A stretch of DNA of 64,000 nt from Pseudonocardia sp. (GTDB lineage Bacteria > Actinomycetota > Actinomycetes > Mycobacteriales > Pseudonocardiaceae). The DNA lies in contig NZ_JAODNI010000218.1 of the NCBI RefSeq assembly GCF_025465255.1, positions 1 through 64,000 on the forward strand. Direction: 5' to 3'. The position numbers and the translations under genes were made by a program. This document shows, piece after piece, positions 50,772 to 60,566 of the stretch; the stretch's first letter is position 1; each line of letters starts with the position of its first letter. Below the pieces are notes generated by a model. It did not search any database. It saw only the letters and a list, made by a program, of their open reading frames with translations, and was not told the origin of the DNA.

Positions 50772-51845
50772 GTGCTGGACGACGTCGAAGCCGTCGTGCT
50801 AGTCGGGGGCAAGGGCACCCGACTGCGCCCGCTGACCCTGTCGGCGCCGAAACCCATGCTGCCCACCGCCGGTGTGCCGTTCCTGGCGCACCTGCTCTCG
50901 CGCATCCGCGCGGCCGGGATCCGCCGGGTCGTCCTGGGTACCTCGTACCTGGCCGAGACCTTCGCGGACCACTTCGGCGACGGCGAGTCGCTGGGCCTCG
51001 ACCTCACCTACGTCGTCGAGGACGCCCCGCTGGGGACCGGCGGCGGGATCCGCAACGTCGCCAAGCACCTGACGACGGACCACGTGATGATCTTCAACGG
51101 CGACGTGCTGTGCGGGACGGACCTCCGCGCCGTCGTCGACACGCACCGCAGGACGGAGGCGGACGTCACGCTGCACCTCGTCCGCGTGCAGGACCCGCGG
51201 GCCTACGGCTGCGTGCCGACGGACGGGGACGGGCGGGTCACGGCGTTCCTGGAGAAGACCGAGGACCCGCCGACGGACCAGATCAACGCCGGCTGCTACG
51301 TCTTCCGCCGCTCGGTGATCGACTCGATCCCCGAGGGCCGGCCGGTGTCCGTGGAGCGGGACACGTTCCCGGGGCTGCTGGAGGCGGGCTCGCGGGTGTC
51401 CGGACACGTCGACAACGCCTACTGGCGGGACATGGGCACCCCCGGGGACCTCGTGCACGGCTCGTCGGACCTGGTCCGCGGCGTGGCGCCCTCGGCGGCC
51501 CTGCCGGGGCCGACCGGGGAGTTGCTCGTCCTCGAGGGCGCGGAGATCTCCCCGGACGCCTTCGTCTTCGGCGGGACGACCGTCGGCCGCGGGGTCCGGA
51601 TCGGCGCGGGCGCGCGGGTGGAGGGCTCGATACTCTTCGACGGCGCTGTGGTCGAGCGCGGCGCGATCGTCGAGACCTCGGTGGTCGGCGCGGGCGCGAC
51701 GGTCGGCGAGTCCGCGAAGGTCCGGGACACCGTGATCGGGGACCGGGCCGTGATCGGCGCGCACTGCGAGCTCAAGGGCGGCATGCGGGTCTGGCCGGAC
51801 ATCTCCCTGCCGCCCCACGGCGTGCGGTTCTCCCCGGACGTCTGA
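50772..51845 (+). CDS. manB: Mannose-1-phosphate guanylyltransferase (GDP-mannose pyrophosphorylase)
   Basis: A 357-residue nucleotidyltransferase. VLVGGKGTRLRPLTLSAPKPM near residue 9 is the pyrophosphorylase signature, FNGDVLCGTDL near 105 is the metal site, EKTEDPPTDQINAGCYVF near 160 the sugar pocket, and the last ~100 residues form a left-handed beta-helix with hexapeptide repeats (VFGGTTVGRGVRIGAGARVEG). It makes GDP-mannose for mannolipids and glycoproteins, using mannose-1-P from the phosphomannomutase encoded at 58.8 kb. It matches Rv3264c, called ManB in M. tuberculosis. Confidence 0.93.
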   Translation: MLDDVEAVVLVGGKGTRLRPLTLSAPKPMLPTAGVPFLAHLLSRIRAAGIRRVVLGTSYLAETFADHFGDGESLGLDLTYVVEDAPLGTGGGIRNVAKHLTTDHVMIFNGDVLCGTDLRAVVDTHRRTEADVTLHLVRVQDPRAYGCVPTDGDGRVTAFLEKTEDPPTDQINAGCYVFRRSVIDSIPEGRPVSVERDTFPGLLEAGSRVSGHVDNAYWRDMGTPGDLVHGSSDLVRGVAPSAALPGPTGELLVLEGAEISPDAFVFGGTTVGRGVRIGAGARVEGSILFDGAVVERGAIVETSVVGAGATVGESAKVRDTVIGDRAVIGAHCELKGGMRVWPDISLPPHGVRFSPDV

Positions 51846-51910
51846 CACCCCCCGTGCGCGGATAACGTTGTTCGGGCGCGGCCTTCCGCGCACGAGCACC
51901 GGAGGTGGGG

Positions 51911-52828
51911 ATGATCGAGCGGGAGTGGCTGCCGCCGTACCCGCTGGACCTCCCCGGTGTCCTGCTCCCGCTGCGCCGCGGCCGGGGCGACCCGACCTGG
52001 CGGTCCATGGCGGACGGGCACGCCATCTGGCGCACCTCCACCACCCCGGACGGCCCGGCGACGCTCCGGCTGCACCGCCGGGGCGACGGCACGGTCGTCG
52101 CGGCGGGCTGGGGTCCCGGCGCACAGTGGGAGCTCGAGGGGCTCCCCGCGCTGCTCGGCGTGGACGACCGGCCGGAGGACTTCCGGGCCCACCACCCGCT
52201 GATCGTCGACGCGGCGCGCCGGATGCCGGGGATGCGGCTCGGCGCGACCCGCCGGGTCTGGGACCAGCTCGTCCCCGCCGTCCTGGAGCAGAAGGTCACC
52301 GGCACCGAGGCGCACCGCTCCTGGCGCGAGCTGTGCCGGCGCTTCGCGGACCCTGCGCCCGGCCCGGCCGAGCTGGTGCCGAAGGGCATGCGCGTCCCGC
52401 CCACGCCCGCGCAGATCCGGGACGTGCCGGACTGGGAGTGGCACAAGGCCGGGGTGGACTCCGCGCGGCGCCGCGCGATCCTGGCCTGCGCCGCCGTCGC
52501 CCACCGGCTGGAGAAGGCCGTGGAGCTGCGCGGCGAGGAGGGCCGGATCCTGCTGCGCCGCATCCCCGGGATCGGGGTGTGGACCGCCGCCGAGATCGCG
52601 CAGCGGGCCTGGGGCGACCCGGACGCCGTCAGCTTCGGGGACTTCCACATCCCGACGGTCGTCGGCTGGGCGCTGGTCGGCCGTCCCCTCGACGACGCCG
52701 GCATGCTGGCCGAGCTCGCGCCCTACGTCCCGCAGCGGCACCGCGCGGTGCGCTACGTGGAGGCCTCGGGCTTCAGACGGCCGAGATTCGGCCCACGGTT
52801 CTCCGCGCGGGACTACCGCGCCATGTGA
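51911..52828 (+). CDS. DNA-3-methyladenine glycosylase II-like (AlkA family)
   Basis: A 305-residue protein whose C-terminal half is a HhH-GPD glycosylase domain. RRVWDQLVPAVLEQKVTGTEAHRSW near residue 115, the helix-hairpin-helix IPGIGVWTAAEIAQRAWGDPD near 218-238 and the catalytic aspartate in VSFGDFHIPTVVGWAL near 241. It probably removes alkylated bases from DNA. I chose ATG 51911, well spaced after GGAGG at 51901, over the GTG six bases earlier. It shares its promoter side with no partner. Confidence 0.88.
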   Translation: MIEREWLPPYPLDLPGVLLPLRRGRGDPTWRSMADGHAIWRTSTTPDGPATLRLHRRGDGTVVAAGWGPGAQWELEGLPALLGVDDRPEDFRAHHPLIVDAARRMPGMRLGATRRVWDQLVPAVLEQKVTGTEAHRSWRELCRRFADPAPGPAELVPKGMRVPPTPAQIRDVPDWEWHKAGVDSARRRAILACAAVAHRLEKAVELRGEEGRILLRRIPGIGVWTAAEIAQRAWGDPDAVSFGDFHIPTVVGWALVGRPLDDAGMLAELAPYVPQRHRAVRYVEASGFRRPRFGPRFSARDYRAM

Positions 52829-52847
52829 CGCGCGTAGCGTCCGGCAC

Positions 52848-53330
52848 GTGGCTCTCCTCGACACCCAGATCGCCGCCCTCGACGGCGGAACCCTCCCGGA
52901 CCTCGACGGCAAGGCCGTCCTCGTCGTCAACGTCGCCTCGAAATGCGGGCTGACGCCGCAGTACACGGGCCTGGAGGAGCTGCAGGAGAAGTTCGCCGGC
53001 CGCGGCTTCACCGTCCTCGGCGTGCCCTGCAACCAGTTCGGGGGGCAGGAGCCGGGCAGCGCGGAGGAGATCGCGACCTTCTGCGCCACCTCCTACGGCG
53101 TCAGCTTCCCGATGACCGAGAAGGTCGACGTCAACGGCCCCGGCCGGCACCCGCTCTACGCCGCGCTGGCGGCCACCCGGGACGCCGCGGGCGAGGCCGG
53201 GGACGTCCAGTGGAACTTCGAGAAGTTCCTCGTCGCACCGGACGGCACCGTGGCGGCCCGCTTCCGCCCGCGCACCGAGCCCGGATCCGACGAGGTCGTG
53301 TCGGCCGTCACAGCTGTGCTCCCGAAGTAG
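52848..53330 (+). CDS. Glutathione peroxidase-family thiol peroxidase
   Basis: A 160-residue Gpx-fold enzyme. The peroxidatic cysteine is in [19 protein letters not shown] (near residue 34), the conserved Gln in [14 protein letters not shown] (near 70) and the Trp/Asn in [14 protein letters not shown] (near 126) complete the catalytic set. A second cysteine in the [15 protein letters not shown] segment is the likely resolving residue, so it probably uses thioredoxin rather than glutathione. TAGCGT ends 7 nt before the GTG, suggesting a leaderless mRNA. Confidence 0.92.
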   Translation: MALLDTQIAALDGGTLPDLDGKAVLVVNVASKCGLTPQYTGLEELQEKFAGRGFTVLGVPCNQFGGQEPGSAEEIATFCATSYGVSFPMTEKVDVNGPGRHPLYAALAATRDAAGEAGDVQWNFEKFLVAPDGTVAARFRPRTEPGSDEVVSAVTAVLPK

Positions 53331-53374
53331 CGGCTGCGCACCGGATCGTCGGCCCGCCGACGTAGCCTGGCCGC

Positions 53375-54370
53375 GTGAAGGTCACGGTGCTGGTCGGCGG
53401 GGTGGGCGGGGCCCGGTTCCTGCTCGGGGTGAAGGCCGCGCTCGGCCTGCCCGCGGTGGGTCCTGGGGAGTCCGGGCACGAGATCACCGCGGTGGTGAAC
53501 GTCGGGGACGACATCTGGCTGCACGGGCTCCGGATCTGCCCGGACCTGGACACCTGCATGTACACGCTCGGCGGCGGGATCGACACCGAGCGGGGCTGGG
53601 GCCGCGCCGGCGAGTCGTGGGCGGTGCGGGACGAGCTGATGGCCTACGAGGCCGACCCGACGTGGTTCGGGCTCGGCGACCGGGACGTCGCGACGCACCT
53701 CGTCCGCTCCCGGATGCTGCGCGCCGGCTACCCGCTCTCCCAGGTCACCGAGGCGCTCTGCCACCGCTGGCAGCCCGGCGTGCGGCTGCTCCCGGTGACC
53801 GACGACCGGGTGGAGACCCACGTCGTGATCGACAACCCGGATCCGGGTCCGGAGGCGTCGCCCCAGATCGCCGTGCACTTCCAGGAGTGGTGGGTCCGGC
53901 ACCAGGCCAAGCCCGAGGCGCAGCGGTTCGCCTCCGTCGGCGCCGAGACGGCGAAGGTGCTGCCCGAGGCCGCCGCCGCGATCGCCGACGCCGACGTGGT
54001 GCTGGTCGCGCCGTCGAACCCGGTGGTCAGCATCGGCGCGCTGATCCAGGTCCCCGGTGTGCCCCAGGCCCTGGTCGGGACGAAGGCGAAGATCATCGGA
54101 TTGTCGCCGATCGTCGGCGGCCGCCCGCTGCGCGGCATGGCGGACGCGTGCCTCACCGCGATCGGCGTGGAGACCAGCGCCGAGGCCGTCGGCCGTCACT
54201 ACGGCGGCCGGGGCGAGGGCGGCCTGCTCGACGGCTGGCTCGTCCACACCGGGGACACCGCCGAGGTCCCCGGCGCCGAGACCCGCGCCGTCCCGCTGCT
54301 GATGACCGACGTCGAGGCGACGGCCGAGATGGCGCGCGCGGCGTTCGCCCTGGCCGGGGTCACCCCTTGA
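53375..54370 (+). CDS. fbiA: F420 synthesis: (phosphoenolpyruvyl/2-phospho-L-lactate) transferase FbiA
   Basis: A 331-residue CofD-family enzyme that joins the guanylated phospho-C3 precursor to Fo, giving dehydro-F420-0 (or F420-0). [19 protein letters not shown] near residue 5 is the nucleotide loop, [26 protein letters not shown] near 45-70 binds Fo and metal, [13 protein letters not shown] near 96, and [17 protein letters not shown] near 212 closes the site. TAGCCT ends 6 nt before the GTG, suggesting a leaderless mRNA. It overlaps fbiB by four bases. Confidence 0.95.
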   Translation: MKVTVLVGGVGGARFLLGVKAALGLPAVGPGESGHEITAVVNVGDDIWLHGLRICPDLDTCMYTLGGGIDTERGWGRAGESWAVRDELMAYEADPTWFGLGDRDVATHLVRSRMLRAGYPLSQVTEALCHRWQPGVRLLPVTDDRVETHVVIDNPDPGPEASPQIAVHFQEWWVRHQAKPEAQRFASVGAETAKVLPEAAAAIADADVVLVAPSNPVVSIGALIQVPGVPQALVGTKAKIIGLSPIVGGRPLRGMADACLTAIGVETSAEAVGRHYGGRGEGGLLDGWLVHTGDTAEVPGAETRAVPLLMTDVEATAEMARAAFALAGVTP

Positions 54371-55716
54371 CGGCGATCCCGGACCACGCGGCCGCAGCCG
54401 GCCTGCAGATCCTCCCGGTCCACGGCCTGCCCGAGTTCCGCCCCGGGGACGACGTCGCGGCCGCGGTCGCCGGCGCCGCGCCCTGGCTCGCGGACGGCGA
54501 CGTCGTGGTCGTCACCAGCAAGATCTTCTCCAAGGCCGAGGGGCGGCTCGTCGCCGCGCCGGAGGACCCGGCGGAGCGGGACGCCCTGCGCCGGCGCCTG
54601 GTCGACCAGGAGACCGAACGGATCCTCGCCCGCCGCGGGAAGACGTTGATCGTCGCGAGCAAGCTCGGGATCGTGCAGGCGGCCGCGGGGGTCGACGGCT
54701 CCAACGTGCGCCGGGACGAGCTCGCGCTGCTCCCCGTGGACCCGGACGCCAGCGCGGGCCGGCTGCGGGCCGAGCTGCGGGAGCGGCTCGGGGTGGACGT
54801 CGCGGTCGTCGTCACGGACACCATGGGACGGGCGTGGCGGGTCGGCCAGACCGACGTCGCGATCGGCTCCGCGGGGATGACCGTGATCCACCGCTACGGC
54901 GGCGCGGTCGACGCCCAGGGCAACGAGCTGCTGGTCACCGAGGTGGCGCTCGCGGACGAGGTCGCCGGGGCCGCGGACCTGGTCAAGGGCAAGCTCGGCG
55001 CGACGCCGGTCGCGGTCGTGCGCGGGCTCGCCAGCCCGGACGACGGGTCCACCGCGCGGGACCTGGTCCGCCCGGTCGACGAGGACATGTTCCGGCTCGG
55101 CGCCGACGAAGCCATGGCGCAGGGCCGCCGGGAGGCGGTCCTGATGCGCCGCAGCAGCCGCGAGTTCTCGCCCGAGCCCGTGGATCCCGAGGCGCTCCGC
55201 CGGGCCGTCGGTGTCGCGCTGACGGCTCCCGCGCCGCACCACAGCACGCCGTTCCGCTTCGTGCGGCTGGCGGACCCGGCCCGGCGCACCGCGCTGCTCG
55301 ACGCGCTGCGCGAGCGCTGGCGCGCGGACCTCGCCGCGGACGGCCGGCCCGCCGACGAGATCGAGCGCCGCCTCGCCCGGGGGGGCCTGCTACGGCGCGC
55401 GCCCGAGCTGCTGCTGCCCTTCCGCACAGGGGACGGCGCGCAGGAGTACCCGGACGCGGCCCGGACCGCCGCGGAGCGGGACATGTTCACCGTGGCCGGA
55501 GGCGCCGCCGTGCAGTCGCTGCTGGTCGCGCTCGCGGCCGAGGGGCTCGCGTCCTGCTGGGTCGGGTCCACGATCTTCGCGGCGGACGTCGTGCGGGCCG
55601 AGCTGGGCCTGGCCGCGGACTGGCAGCCGCTCGGCGCCGTCGCCGTCGGGATGCCGGTGGCGCCCTTGGCGCCCCGTCCGGCCGTCGACCCCGGGGTGGG
55701 GCTGGTCGAGTGGTAG
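54367..55716 (+). CDS. fbiB: F420 synthesis: gamma-glutamyl ligase/reductase FbiB
   Basis: A 449-residue two-domain protein. The N-terminal half is the CofE glutamyl ligase ([18 protein letters not shown] near residue 48, [23 protein letters not shown] near 150), which adds glutamates to F420-0. The C-terminal half is an FMN nitroreductase-fold domain ([21 protein letters not shown] near 262) that reduces dehydro-F420-0 and promotes poly-glutamylation. It begins at TTG 54367, overlapping the fbiA stop as TTGA; no better start keeps the domain whole. The length equals the mycobacterial protein. Confidence 0.94.
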   Translation: MTAIPDHAAAAGLQILPVHGLPEFRPGDDVAAAVAGAAPWLADGDVVVVTSKIFSKAEGRLVAAPEDPAERDALRRRLVDQETERILARRGKTLIVASKLGIVQAAAGVDGSNVRRDELALLPVDPDASAGRLRAELRERLGVDVAVVVTDTMGRAWRVGQTDVAIGSAGMTVIHRYGGAVDAQGNELLVTEVALADEVAGAADLVKGKLGATPVAVVRGLASPDDGSTARDLVRPVDEDMFRLGADEAMAQGRREAVLMRRSSREFSPEPVDPEALRRAVGVALTAPAPHHSTPFRFVRLADPARRTALLDALRERWRADLAADGRPADEIERRLARGGLLRRAPELLLPFRTGDGAQEYPDAARTAAERDMFTVAGGAAVQSLLVALAAEGLASCWVGSTIFAADVVRAELGLAADWQPLGAVAVGMPVAPLAPRPAVDPGVGLVEW

Positions 55717-56246
55717 CCCCGGCGGTCGCGGCGGCCGAGCTCGACGCGTGGACGCCGGGCGACGAGCAGCAGCGCGCGCTCAAGCACGCCCTGCTCGCCT
55801 ACTGCGCGGCCCGGCCGCAGGACGCCTGCCTGCGCTCCTGCGAGCCCGGGCACCTCACCGCGTCCGCGCTCGTCCTGGACGCGGCCGGCGAGCACACCCT
55901 GCTGACCCTGCACCCGCGCGTCGGGCGGTGGATCCAGCTCGGCGGGCACTGCGAGCCCGGGGACGCGTCGTTGCGCGCGGCCGCACTGCGCGAGGCGGGA
56001 GAGGAGTCCGGGATCGACGGACTGGAGATCGGCGAGCACCCGCTGCACGTCGACGTCCATCCGGTCACCTGCTCGCTCGGCAGGCCGACCCGGCACCTGG
56101 ACGTCCGCTACCTGGTGCGGGCCCCGGCCGGCGCGGTGCCGGTGATCAGCGAGGAGTCCGTGGACCTGGCGTGGTGGCCGCTCGACGGGCTGCCGGCGGA
56201 AAGCGACACCGTGTCGACGATGGTCGCCGCGGCGCTCGCGCGCTAG
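55710..56246 (+). CDS. NUDIX hydrolase
   Basis: A 178-residue NUDIX protein. The box [20 protein letters not shown] followed by EESGI (near residues 75-99) holds the metal-binding REAGEE helix. Flanking segments are [33 protein letters not shown]-like and a C-terminal acidic WWPLDGLP. It hydrolyses a nucleoside diphosphate linked to another group; the substrate is unknown. GTG 55710 overlaps the end of fbiB by 7 nt, so it belongs to the F420 operon and might clean up a nucleotide by-product. Confidence 0.9.
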   Translation: MVAPAVAAAELDAWTPGDEQQRALKHALLAYCAARPQDACLRSCEPGHLTASALVLDAAGEHTLLTLHPRVGRWIQLGGHCEPGDASLRAAALREAGEESGIDGLEIGEHPLHVDVHPVTCSLGRPTRHLDVRYLVRAPAGAVPVISEESVDLAWWPLDGLPAESDTVSTMVAAALAR

Positions 56247-56265
56247 CCGTCACCCGCCACGGCCG

Positions 56266-57039
56266 TCAGCGCCAGAAGAGCAGCAGGCCGTAGCCCGCGC
56301 TCGCGAGCTGCGCGTCCCCGCCGACGGCGCCGTAGAGGAACGAGCCGATCGAGAAGAACACCCGGCTGAACCCCGGCAGCCCGATGATCAGCAGGAACAG
56401 GACGATCGGGGCCCAGGGCCGGACCTTCGCGCCGAACGCCTGCGCCTGCGGCGAGAGGTAGGGCTCGAGCACCCCGTACCCGTCGAGCCCCGGTACCGGC
56501 AGGATGTTCAGCACGAAGGCGAGGACCTGGATCAGGGCCAGGCAGGACAGGCCCGCCGCCAGCCCGACGGGCATCGACACGAACGCGACGGCCACCGTGA
56601 GGATCGCGCCGAGCACCAGGTTCGTGGCCGGGCCCGCCAGCGACACCAGGCTGCGGCCCAGCCGGGACCGCAGCAGCCCGTGATTGATCCAGACCGCGCC
56701 GCCCGGCAGCGGGATGCCGCCCAGCAGCAGGAACACGATCGGCAGCACGAAGGACCAGCCGATGTCGCTGTAGCGGCGGATGTCCAGGGTCAGGTAGCCC
56801 TTGTTCCGGACGGTCGAGTCCCCGTTACGCAGAGCGACGTAAGCGTGGCCGAACTCGTGGAGGCAGAGTGAGACCGCCCACCCCCCGAGGACCAGCAGGA
56901 CCACGCCCGCGGTCATGAGCGTGGTGGATCCCGTCTCGGCGAAGGCGGTGGTTCCGAAGGCGGCCAGCACCCCTCCGATCACGGCGATCACGATCAGGAG
57001 CAGGAACCAGGGACTTATCCGGGCGGACACGCGACGCAC
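56266..57039 (-). CDS. Site-2-protease-family (M50) membrane protein
   Basis: A 257-residue polytopic protein with about six membrane helices. The zinc motif is SLCLHEFGHAYVA near residue 59, and the second metal-binding motif is LNILPVPGLDGYGVLEP near 188 (Asp in GLDG). It has no PDZ or CBS domain, so it is a minimal M50-type protein of the Rv1171c/YwhC style. It could cut membrane-embedded anti-sigma or other factors; the substrate is unknown. It is divergent from whiB2. Confidence 0.9.
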   Translation of the reverse strand: MRRVSARISPWFLLLIVIAVIGGVLAAFGTTAFAETGSTTLMTAGVVLLVLGGWAVSLCLHEFGHAYVALRNGDSTVRNKGYLTLDIRRYSDIGWSFVLPIVFLLLGGIPLPGGAVWINHGLLRSRLGRSLVSLAGPATNLVLGAILTVAVAFVSMPVGLAAGLSCLALIQVLAFVLNILPVPGLDGYGVLEPYLSPQAQAFGAKVRPWAPIVLFLLIIGLPGFSRVFFSIGSFLYGAVGGDAQLASAGYGLLLFWR

Positions 57040-57173
57040 TGTGCCAGTGTGCCGAACGGGGGACCAATGGGGTGGATCCCGTCACCCGGATGGCAGCCCC
57101 GGGTTGCGTGCCACCGAACGTCAGCGCTGTACTTACGCCGGTGTCATTCGCCGGGCGCGGGGAAGGGGGGCGG

Positions 57174-57590
57174 GTGAACGAGTTCACGGACACTCTGTTT
57201 GCAAGGACGAACACCGGCATCGAGACGACCATGGTCGGGGGTGTCCCCATCGGGGACGTCGCTGGGGGCGGCAGCAGCCTCCGACTGGTCGACATGCTCG
57301 ACGGGCAGGATGCCGCCGACGAGCAGGACTGGCAGGAACGCGCGCTGTGCGCGCAGACGGACCCGGAGGCGTTCTTCCCCGAGAAGGGCGGCTCCACGCG
57401 CGAGGCCAAGCGCATCTGCTCCGGCTGCGAGGTCCGGGCCGAGTGCCTGGAGTACGCCCTCGCGCAGGACGAGCGCTTCGGCATCTGGGGTGGGCTCTCC
57501 GAGCGGGAGCGCCGCCGGCTGCGCCGAGGCGGATCGGAGCTGCTCGCCGGCACCGAGATCGTCGCCGGCTCGGAGCACCTGGCCATCTGA
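57174..57590 (+). CDS. whiB2: WhiB2-type iron-sulfur regulator
   Basis: A WhiB protein of the WhiB2/WhmD subgroup. Iron-sulfur ligands are the four cysteines in ALCAQTDPEAFFPEKGGS, then KRICSGCEVRAECLEYALA. FGIWGGLSERERRRLRRG is the beta-turn and basic DNA/sigma-contact tail. GTG 57174 follows GGAAGGGGGG and gives 138 residues, with an N-terminal extension compared with the ~90-residue mycobacterial protein; ATG 57231 or 57294 are shorter options. WhiB2/WhmD controls septation and is required for sporulation (WhiB) in Streptomyces. A further ~20 residues after the conserved tail are unusual. Confidence 0.93.
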   Translation: MNEFTDTLFARTNTGIETTMVGGVPIGDVAGGGSSLRLVDMLDGQDAADEQDWQERALCAQTDPEAFFPEKGGSTREAKRICSGCEVRAECLEYALAQDERFGIWGGLSERERRRLRRGGSELLAGTEIVAGSEHLAI

Positions 57591-57696
57591 CCGGCCGGAC
57601 CGCAACCCTCGTCCGGGGCCGGGTGCTCCGGCCGGGACGGGCGCCGGACCCTGACCGCGTCATGGCTCCACAACGATGATTTCGACGCGCCCCCGA

Positions 57697-57720
57697 CCGC
57701 GTCGTGGCTCCATGACGCGG
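57697..57720. terminator. Hairpin between whiB2 and metallopeptidase genes
   Basis: CCGCGTCGTGG, CT loop and CCATGACGCGG form an 11-bp stem with one wobble. An 18-bp near-identical direct repeat (GACCGCGTCRTGGCTCCA) lies at 57653-57670 and 57695-57712. Both sit between convergent stops, so termination is likely. Confidence 0.6.
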
Positions 57721-57730
57721 GGGCCGCGGG

Positions 57731-58210
57731 CTACTCCGAGCCGTCCTCGATCGCGTCCGGTTCGATGTTGAGGTACTCCGCCACCTGCTCGACGAGGACC
57801 TCGTGCAGCAGGTCCGCGAGGTCCGCCCCGCCCTTCGCCCGCGACTCCAACGGCCGGCGGTAGAGCACGATCCGGGCCCGCGACGGCAGGCCGTCGGGGT
57901 CCACCCCCGCCGGAACGAGCTGGGCCAGCGGCACGCCCGCGTCCGCGAGGACGCCCGTCTCCCACGTGACGTCGTCGGGGGAGGTGTGGACCACCTCGGG
58001 CACGTCGTCGACGGCGAGGTCCAGGTCCACGAGCTCCGCGCTCCAGCGCAGCTCGATCGGCTCGAGGGCCTCGAGCACCAGCGCGTCGAACTTCTCGGCG
58101 CGGCTGCGGAACGCCGGCGTGTGCACCGGATAGAGCAACCCGCGCAGCCCGCGGCCCCGCCGGTCCCGCCTGCGGGGTGAGCGGCGCAGCGTGCGGCGCG
58201 CGGTGGTCAC
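57731..58210 (-). CDS. Zinicin-like metallopeptidase-family protein (Rv3259 type)
   Basis: A 159-residue protein with a basic N-terminus (RRTLRRSPRRRDRRGRG) and the C-terminal motif DLLHEVLVEQVAEYLNI (near residue 135), the HExxxEQ-type zinc site of this small metallopeptidase-like family. EALEPIELRWSAELVDLDLAVDDVPE near 50 is also conserved. The TATATT box ending 6 nt before the GTG is the best -10 in the window and predicts a leaderless mRNA. Function unknown; it lies next to whiB2 as in M. tuberculosis. Confidence 0.85.
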   Translation of the reverse strand: MTTARRTLRRSPRRRDRRGRGLRGLLYPVHTPAFRSRAEKFDALVLEALEPIELRWSAELVDLDLAVDDVPEVVHTSPDDVTWETGVLADAGVPLAQLVPAGVDPDGLPSRARIVLYRRPLESRAKGGADLADLLHEVLVEQVAEYLNIEPDAIEDGSE

Positions 58211-58398
58211 CCGTCGAATATACGACCCGCGCGGCGGCCCGGGGCGTCCCGTCCGCCCCTGGGGCACGGTCCGAAGCGGACCGCCACACGCCACCGCGGT
58301 GATCGCCGAGCGGAACCGGGCGGTCGCCGGACGTCTGACGCGAAGCGGGCGCGCGTCGTAGCGAGGCGTCGGGCAGGACAGGCGCTATCGTCACCGAC

Positions 58399-58758
58399 GT
58401 GCTGAGTGTGCGGAGGTGTTCGCGGACCGGGTGCACCGAGCTCGCGGTGGCCACGCTCACCTACGTCTACGCCGACTCCACGGCGGTCGTGGGGCCGCTG
58501 GCCACACAGGCCGAACCCCATTCCTACGACCTGTGCACGGCGCACGCCCACCGGCTCACCGTGCCGCGCGGCTGGGAGGTCGTCCGGTTCGAAGGCGAGT
58601 TCGCCCCGCCGCAGCTCGAGGGGGACGACCTCACCGCGCTCGCCGAGGCCGTCCGGGAGGCCGGCCGGGTGGACCGCGTCGTCGAGGCCGCCGGGCCCGC
58701 GCCCGGCACCGGCCGGCGCGGGCACCTGCGGGTGCTCCCGGCGCCCGGCGAGGACTGA
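58399..58758 (+). CDS. DUF3499 protein (Rv3258c type)
   Basis: A 119-residue protein with the family pattern VRRCSRTGCTELAVATLTYVYADSTAVVGPLAT at the start, then HSYDLCTAHAHRLTVPRGWEVVRFEGEF. Cysteines in CSRTGC and LCTAHAHR look like a metal-binding cluster, probably zinc. TATCGT ends 7 nt before the GTG, predicting a leaderless mRNA. Function unknown; it always lies beside the phosphomannomutase gene in related genomes. Confidence 0.88.
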   Translation: MLSVRRCSRTGCTELAVATLTYVYADSTAVVGPLATQAEPHSYDLCTAHAHRLTVPRGWEVVRFEGEFAPPQLEGDDLTALAEAVREAGRVDRVVEAAGPAPGTGRRGHLRVLPAPGED

Positions 58759-58818
58759 GCCACACCCGCCCGGTCCCGTGGCCGCGAGTCGTCGGTCCTT
58801 CCCGCTAGGGTCTGGCCC

Positions 58819-60198
58819 GTGCCCGATCACCCCGCGCAGCCCGATCTCTCGGCCGTCATCAAGGCCTATGACGTCCGTGGCGTCGTCGGCGAGCAGGTCG
58901 ACGACGCGCTCGTCAGCGCGGTTGGCGCCGCGCTCGCCCGCATGCTGAAGGACGAGGACCCCGCCACCGGCGTGGTCGTCGTCGGGCACGACATGCGGGA
59001 CTCCTCGCCCGGTCTCGCGGCCGCGTTCGCCGAGGGGGTCACCGGCCAGGGACTCGACGTCGTGAACATCGGCCTGGCCAGCACGGACATGCTCTACTTC
59101 GCCGCCGGCACGCTGGACGTGCCGGCAGCGATGTTCACCGCGAGCCACAACCCGGCGAAGTACAACGGCATCAAGCTCTGCCGGGCCGGCGCCACGCCGA
59201 TCGGCCAGGACACCGGCCTCCTCACGATCCGCGAGGCCGTCGAGCGGGGCGTCCCCGCGGGCCCGGGCGGGGGCAGCGTCCGGGAGCAGCCGATGCTCGG
59301 CGACTACGCCGCCTACCTGCGCGCCCTGGTGGACCTGCGGCAGATCCGGCCGCTGAAGGTCGTCGTGGACGCGGGCAACGGCATGGGCGGGTTCACGGTC
59401 CCGGAGGTGCTCAGCGGCCTCCCGCTGGACGTCGTGCCGCTCTACTTCGAGCTCGACGGCACGTTCCCCAACCACGAGGCGAACCCGCTCGACCCGGCGA
59501 ACCTGGTGGACCTGCAGAAGGCCGTGGTCGCCGAGCGGGCCGACCTCGGCCTGGCTTTCGACGGGGACGCGGACCGCTGCTTCGTCGTCGACGAGCGGGG
59601 CGAGCCGGTCAGCCCGAGCGCCATCACCGGCCTGGTCGCGGTCCGCGAGCTGGCGAAGTCCCCGGGCAGCCCGATCATCCACAACCTGATCACGTCCAAG
59701 GCCGTCCCCGAGATCGTGCGCGAGCACGGCGGGGAGCCCGTACGCACCCGCGTCGGGCACTCGTTCATCAAGCAGGAGATGGCCGAGACCGGCGCGGTCT
59801 TCGGCGGCGAGCACTCCGCGCACGACTATTTCCGGGACTTCTGGAAGGCGGACTCCGGCATGCTCGCGGCCCTGCACGTGCTGGCCGCGCTCGGCGAGCA
59901 GCCGGGCCCGCTCTCCGGGCTGATGGCCGAGTTCGAGCGCTACAGCGCCAGCGGCGAGGTGAACTCGACGGTCGCGGACCAGGCGGGCCGGGTCGCCGCG
60001 ATCAAGGAGATCTACGGCGGGCGCGAGGGCGTCGAGCTCGACGAGCTCGACGGCCTCACCGTCGCGCTGCCGGACGGTTCGTGGTTCAACCTGCGGGCGT
60101 CCAACACCGAACCGCTGCTGCGGCTCAACGTGGAGGCGGCCGATCCCGCCGCCGTCGCGGCGCTGCGGGACGAGGTGCTGGCGGTCGTCCGCGCCTGA
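58819..60198 (+). CDS. manB: Phosphomannomutase/phosphoglucomutase (Rv3257c type)
   Basis: A 459-residue alpha-D-phosphohexomutase. KAYDVRGVVGEQ near residue 15, the phosphoserine loop FTASHNPAKYNGIK near 106, the metal loop AFDGDADRCFVV near 249, GGEHSAHDYFRDFWKADSG near 329 (sugar loop) and RASNTEPLLRLNVEA near 424 (phosphate loop) are intact. It makes mannose-1-phosphate from mannose-6-phosphate, between ManA and the guanylyltransferase. TAGGGT ends 7 nt before the GTG. A lone degenerate CGCGAGTCG repeat unit lies near 58785. Rv3257c is named ManB or PmmA. Confidence 0.94.
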   Translation: MPDHPAQPDLSAVIKAYDVRGVVGEQVDDALVSAVGAALARMLKDEDPATGVVVVGHDMRDSSPGLAAAFAEGVTGQGLDVVNIGLASTDMLYFAAGTLDVPAAMFTASHNPAKYNGIKLCRAGATPIGQDTGLLTIREAVERGVPAGPGGGSVREQPMLGDYAAYLRALVDLRQIRPLKVVVDAGNGMGGFTVPEVLSGLPLDVVPLYFELDGTFPNHEANPLDPANLVDLQKAVVAERADLGLAFDGDADRCFVVDERGEPVSPSAITGLVAVRELAKSPGSPIIHNLITSKAVPEIVREHGGEPVRTRVGHSFIKQEMAETGAVFGGEHSAHDYFRDFWKADSGMLAALHVLAALGEQPGPLSGLMAEFERYSASGEVNSTVADQAGRVAAIKEIYGGREGVELDELDGLTVALPDGSWFNLRASNTEPLLRLNVEAADPAAVAALRDEVLAVVRA

Positions 60199-60329
60199 CC
60201 GGGCGCGCCCGGATCGGGCGACCGCCACGGTACGTATCAGCACCCTGCGGGGCAGGGATAGCCCGGACGGCCCCGGCGCGCCGGGGAAGACCCTGGCAGC
60301 ATCGTGTGAGAAGGATGACGAGGAGGACC

Positions 60330-60566
60330 GTGGCCGTACAACTCGACCCCCAGCTGCTGGAGATCCTGGCGTGCCCGTCGGACGACCATGCGCCGCTGCG
60401 CGCCGGCACGCCCGGCGAGCCCGGTGCGGACGTCCTGACCTGTACGTCGTGCGGTCGCCGGTTCCCGGTGGTCGACGGCATCCCGGTACTGCTGCTCGAC
60501 GAGGCCCTCCCGCCCGAGCCGGGCGCCCCCGCGGCGCCGGACGCGTCGGCCGAGGGGGGCGGGTGA
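60330..60566 (+). CDS. Trm112-like small zinc-ribbon-type protein
   Basis: A 78-residue protein with LDPQLLEILACPSDDHAPL at the start and LTCTSCGRRFPVVDGIPVLLLDEA near residues 38-60, the Trm112p/YcaR pattern. One cysteine lies in the ACP motif and two in CTSC; the usual fourth cysteine is replaced (DDH). GTG 60330 lies close behind AGGAGGA; ATG 60315 is an alternative. Such proteins activate methyltransferases or are stand-alone. The stop overlaps the next GTG (GTGA). Confidence 0.85.
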   Translation: MAVQLDPQLLEILACPSDDHAPLRAGTPGEPGADVLTCTSCGRRFPVVDGIPVLLLDEALPPEPGAPAAPDASAEGGG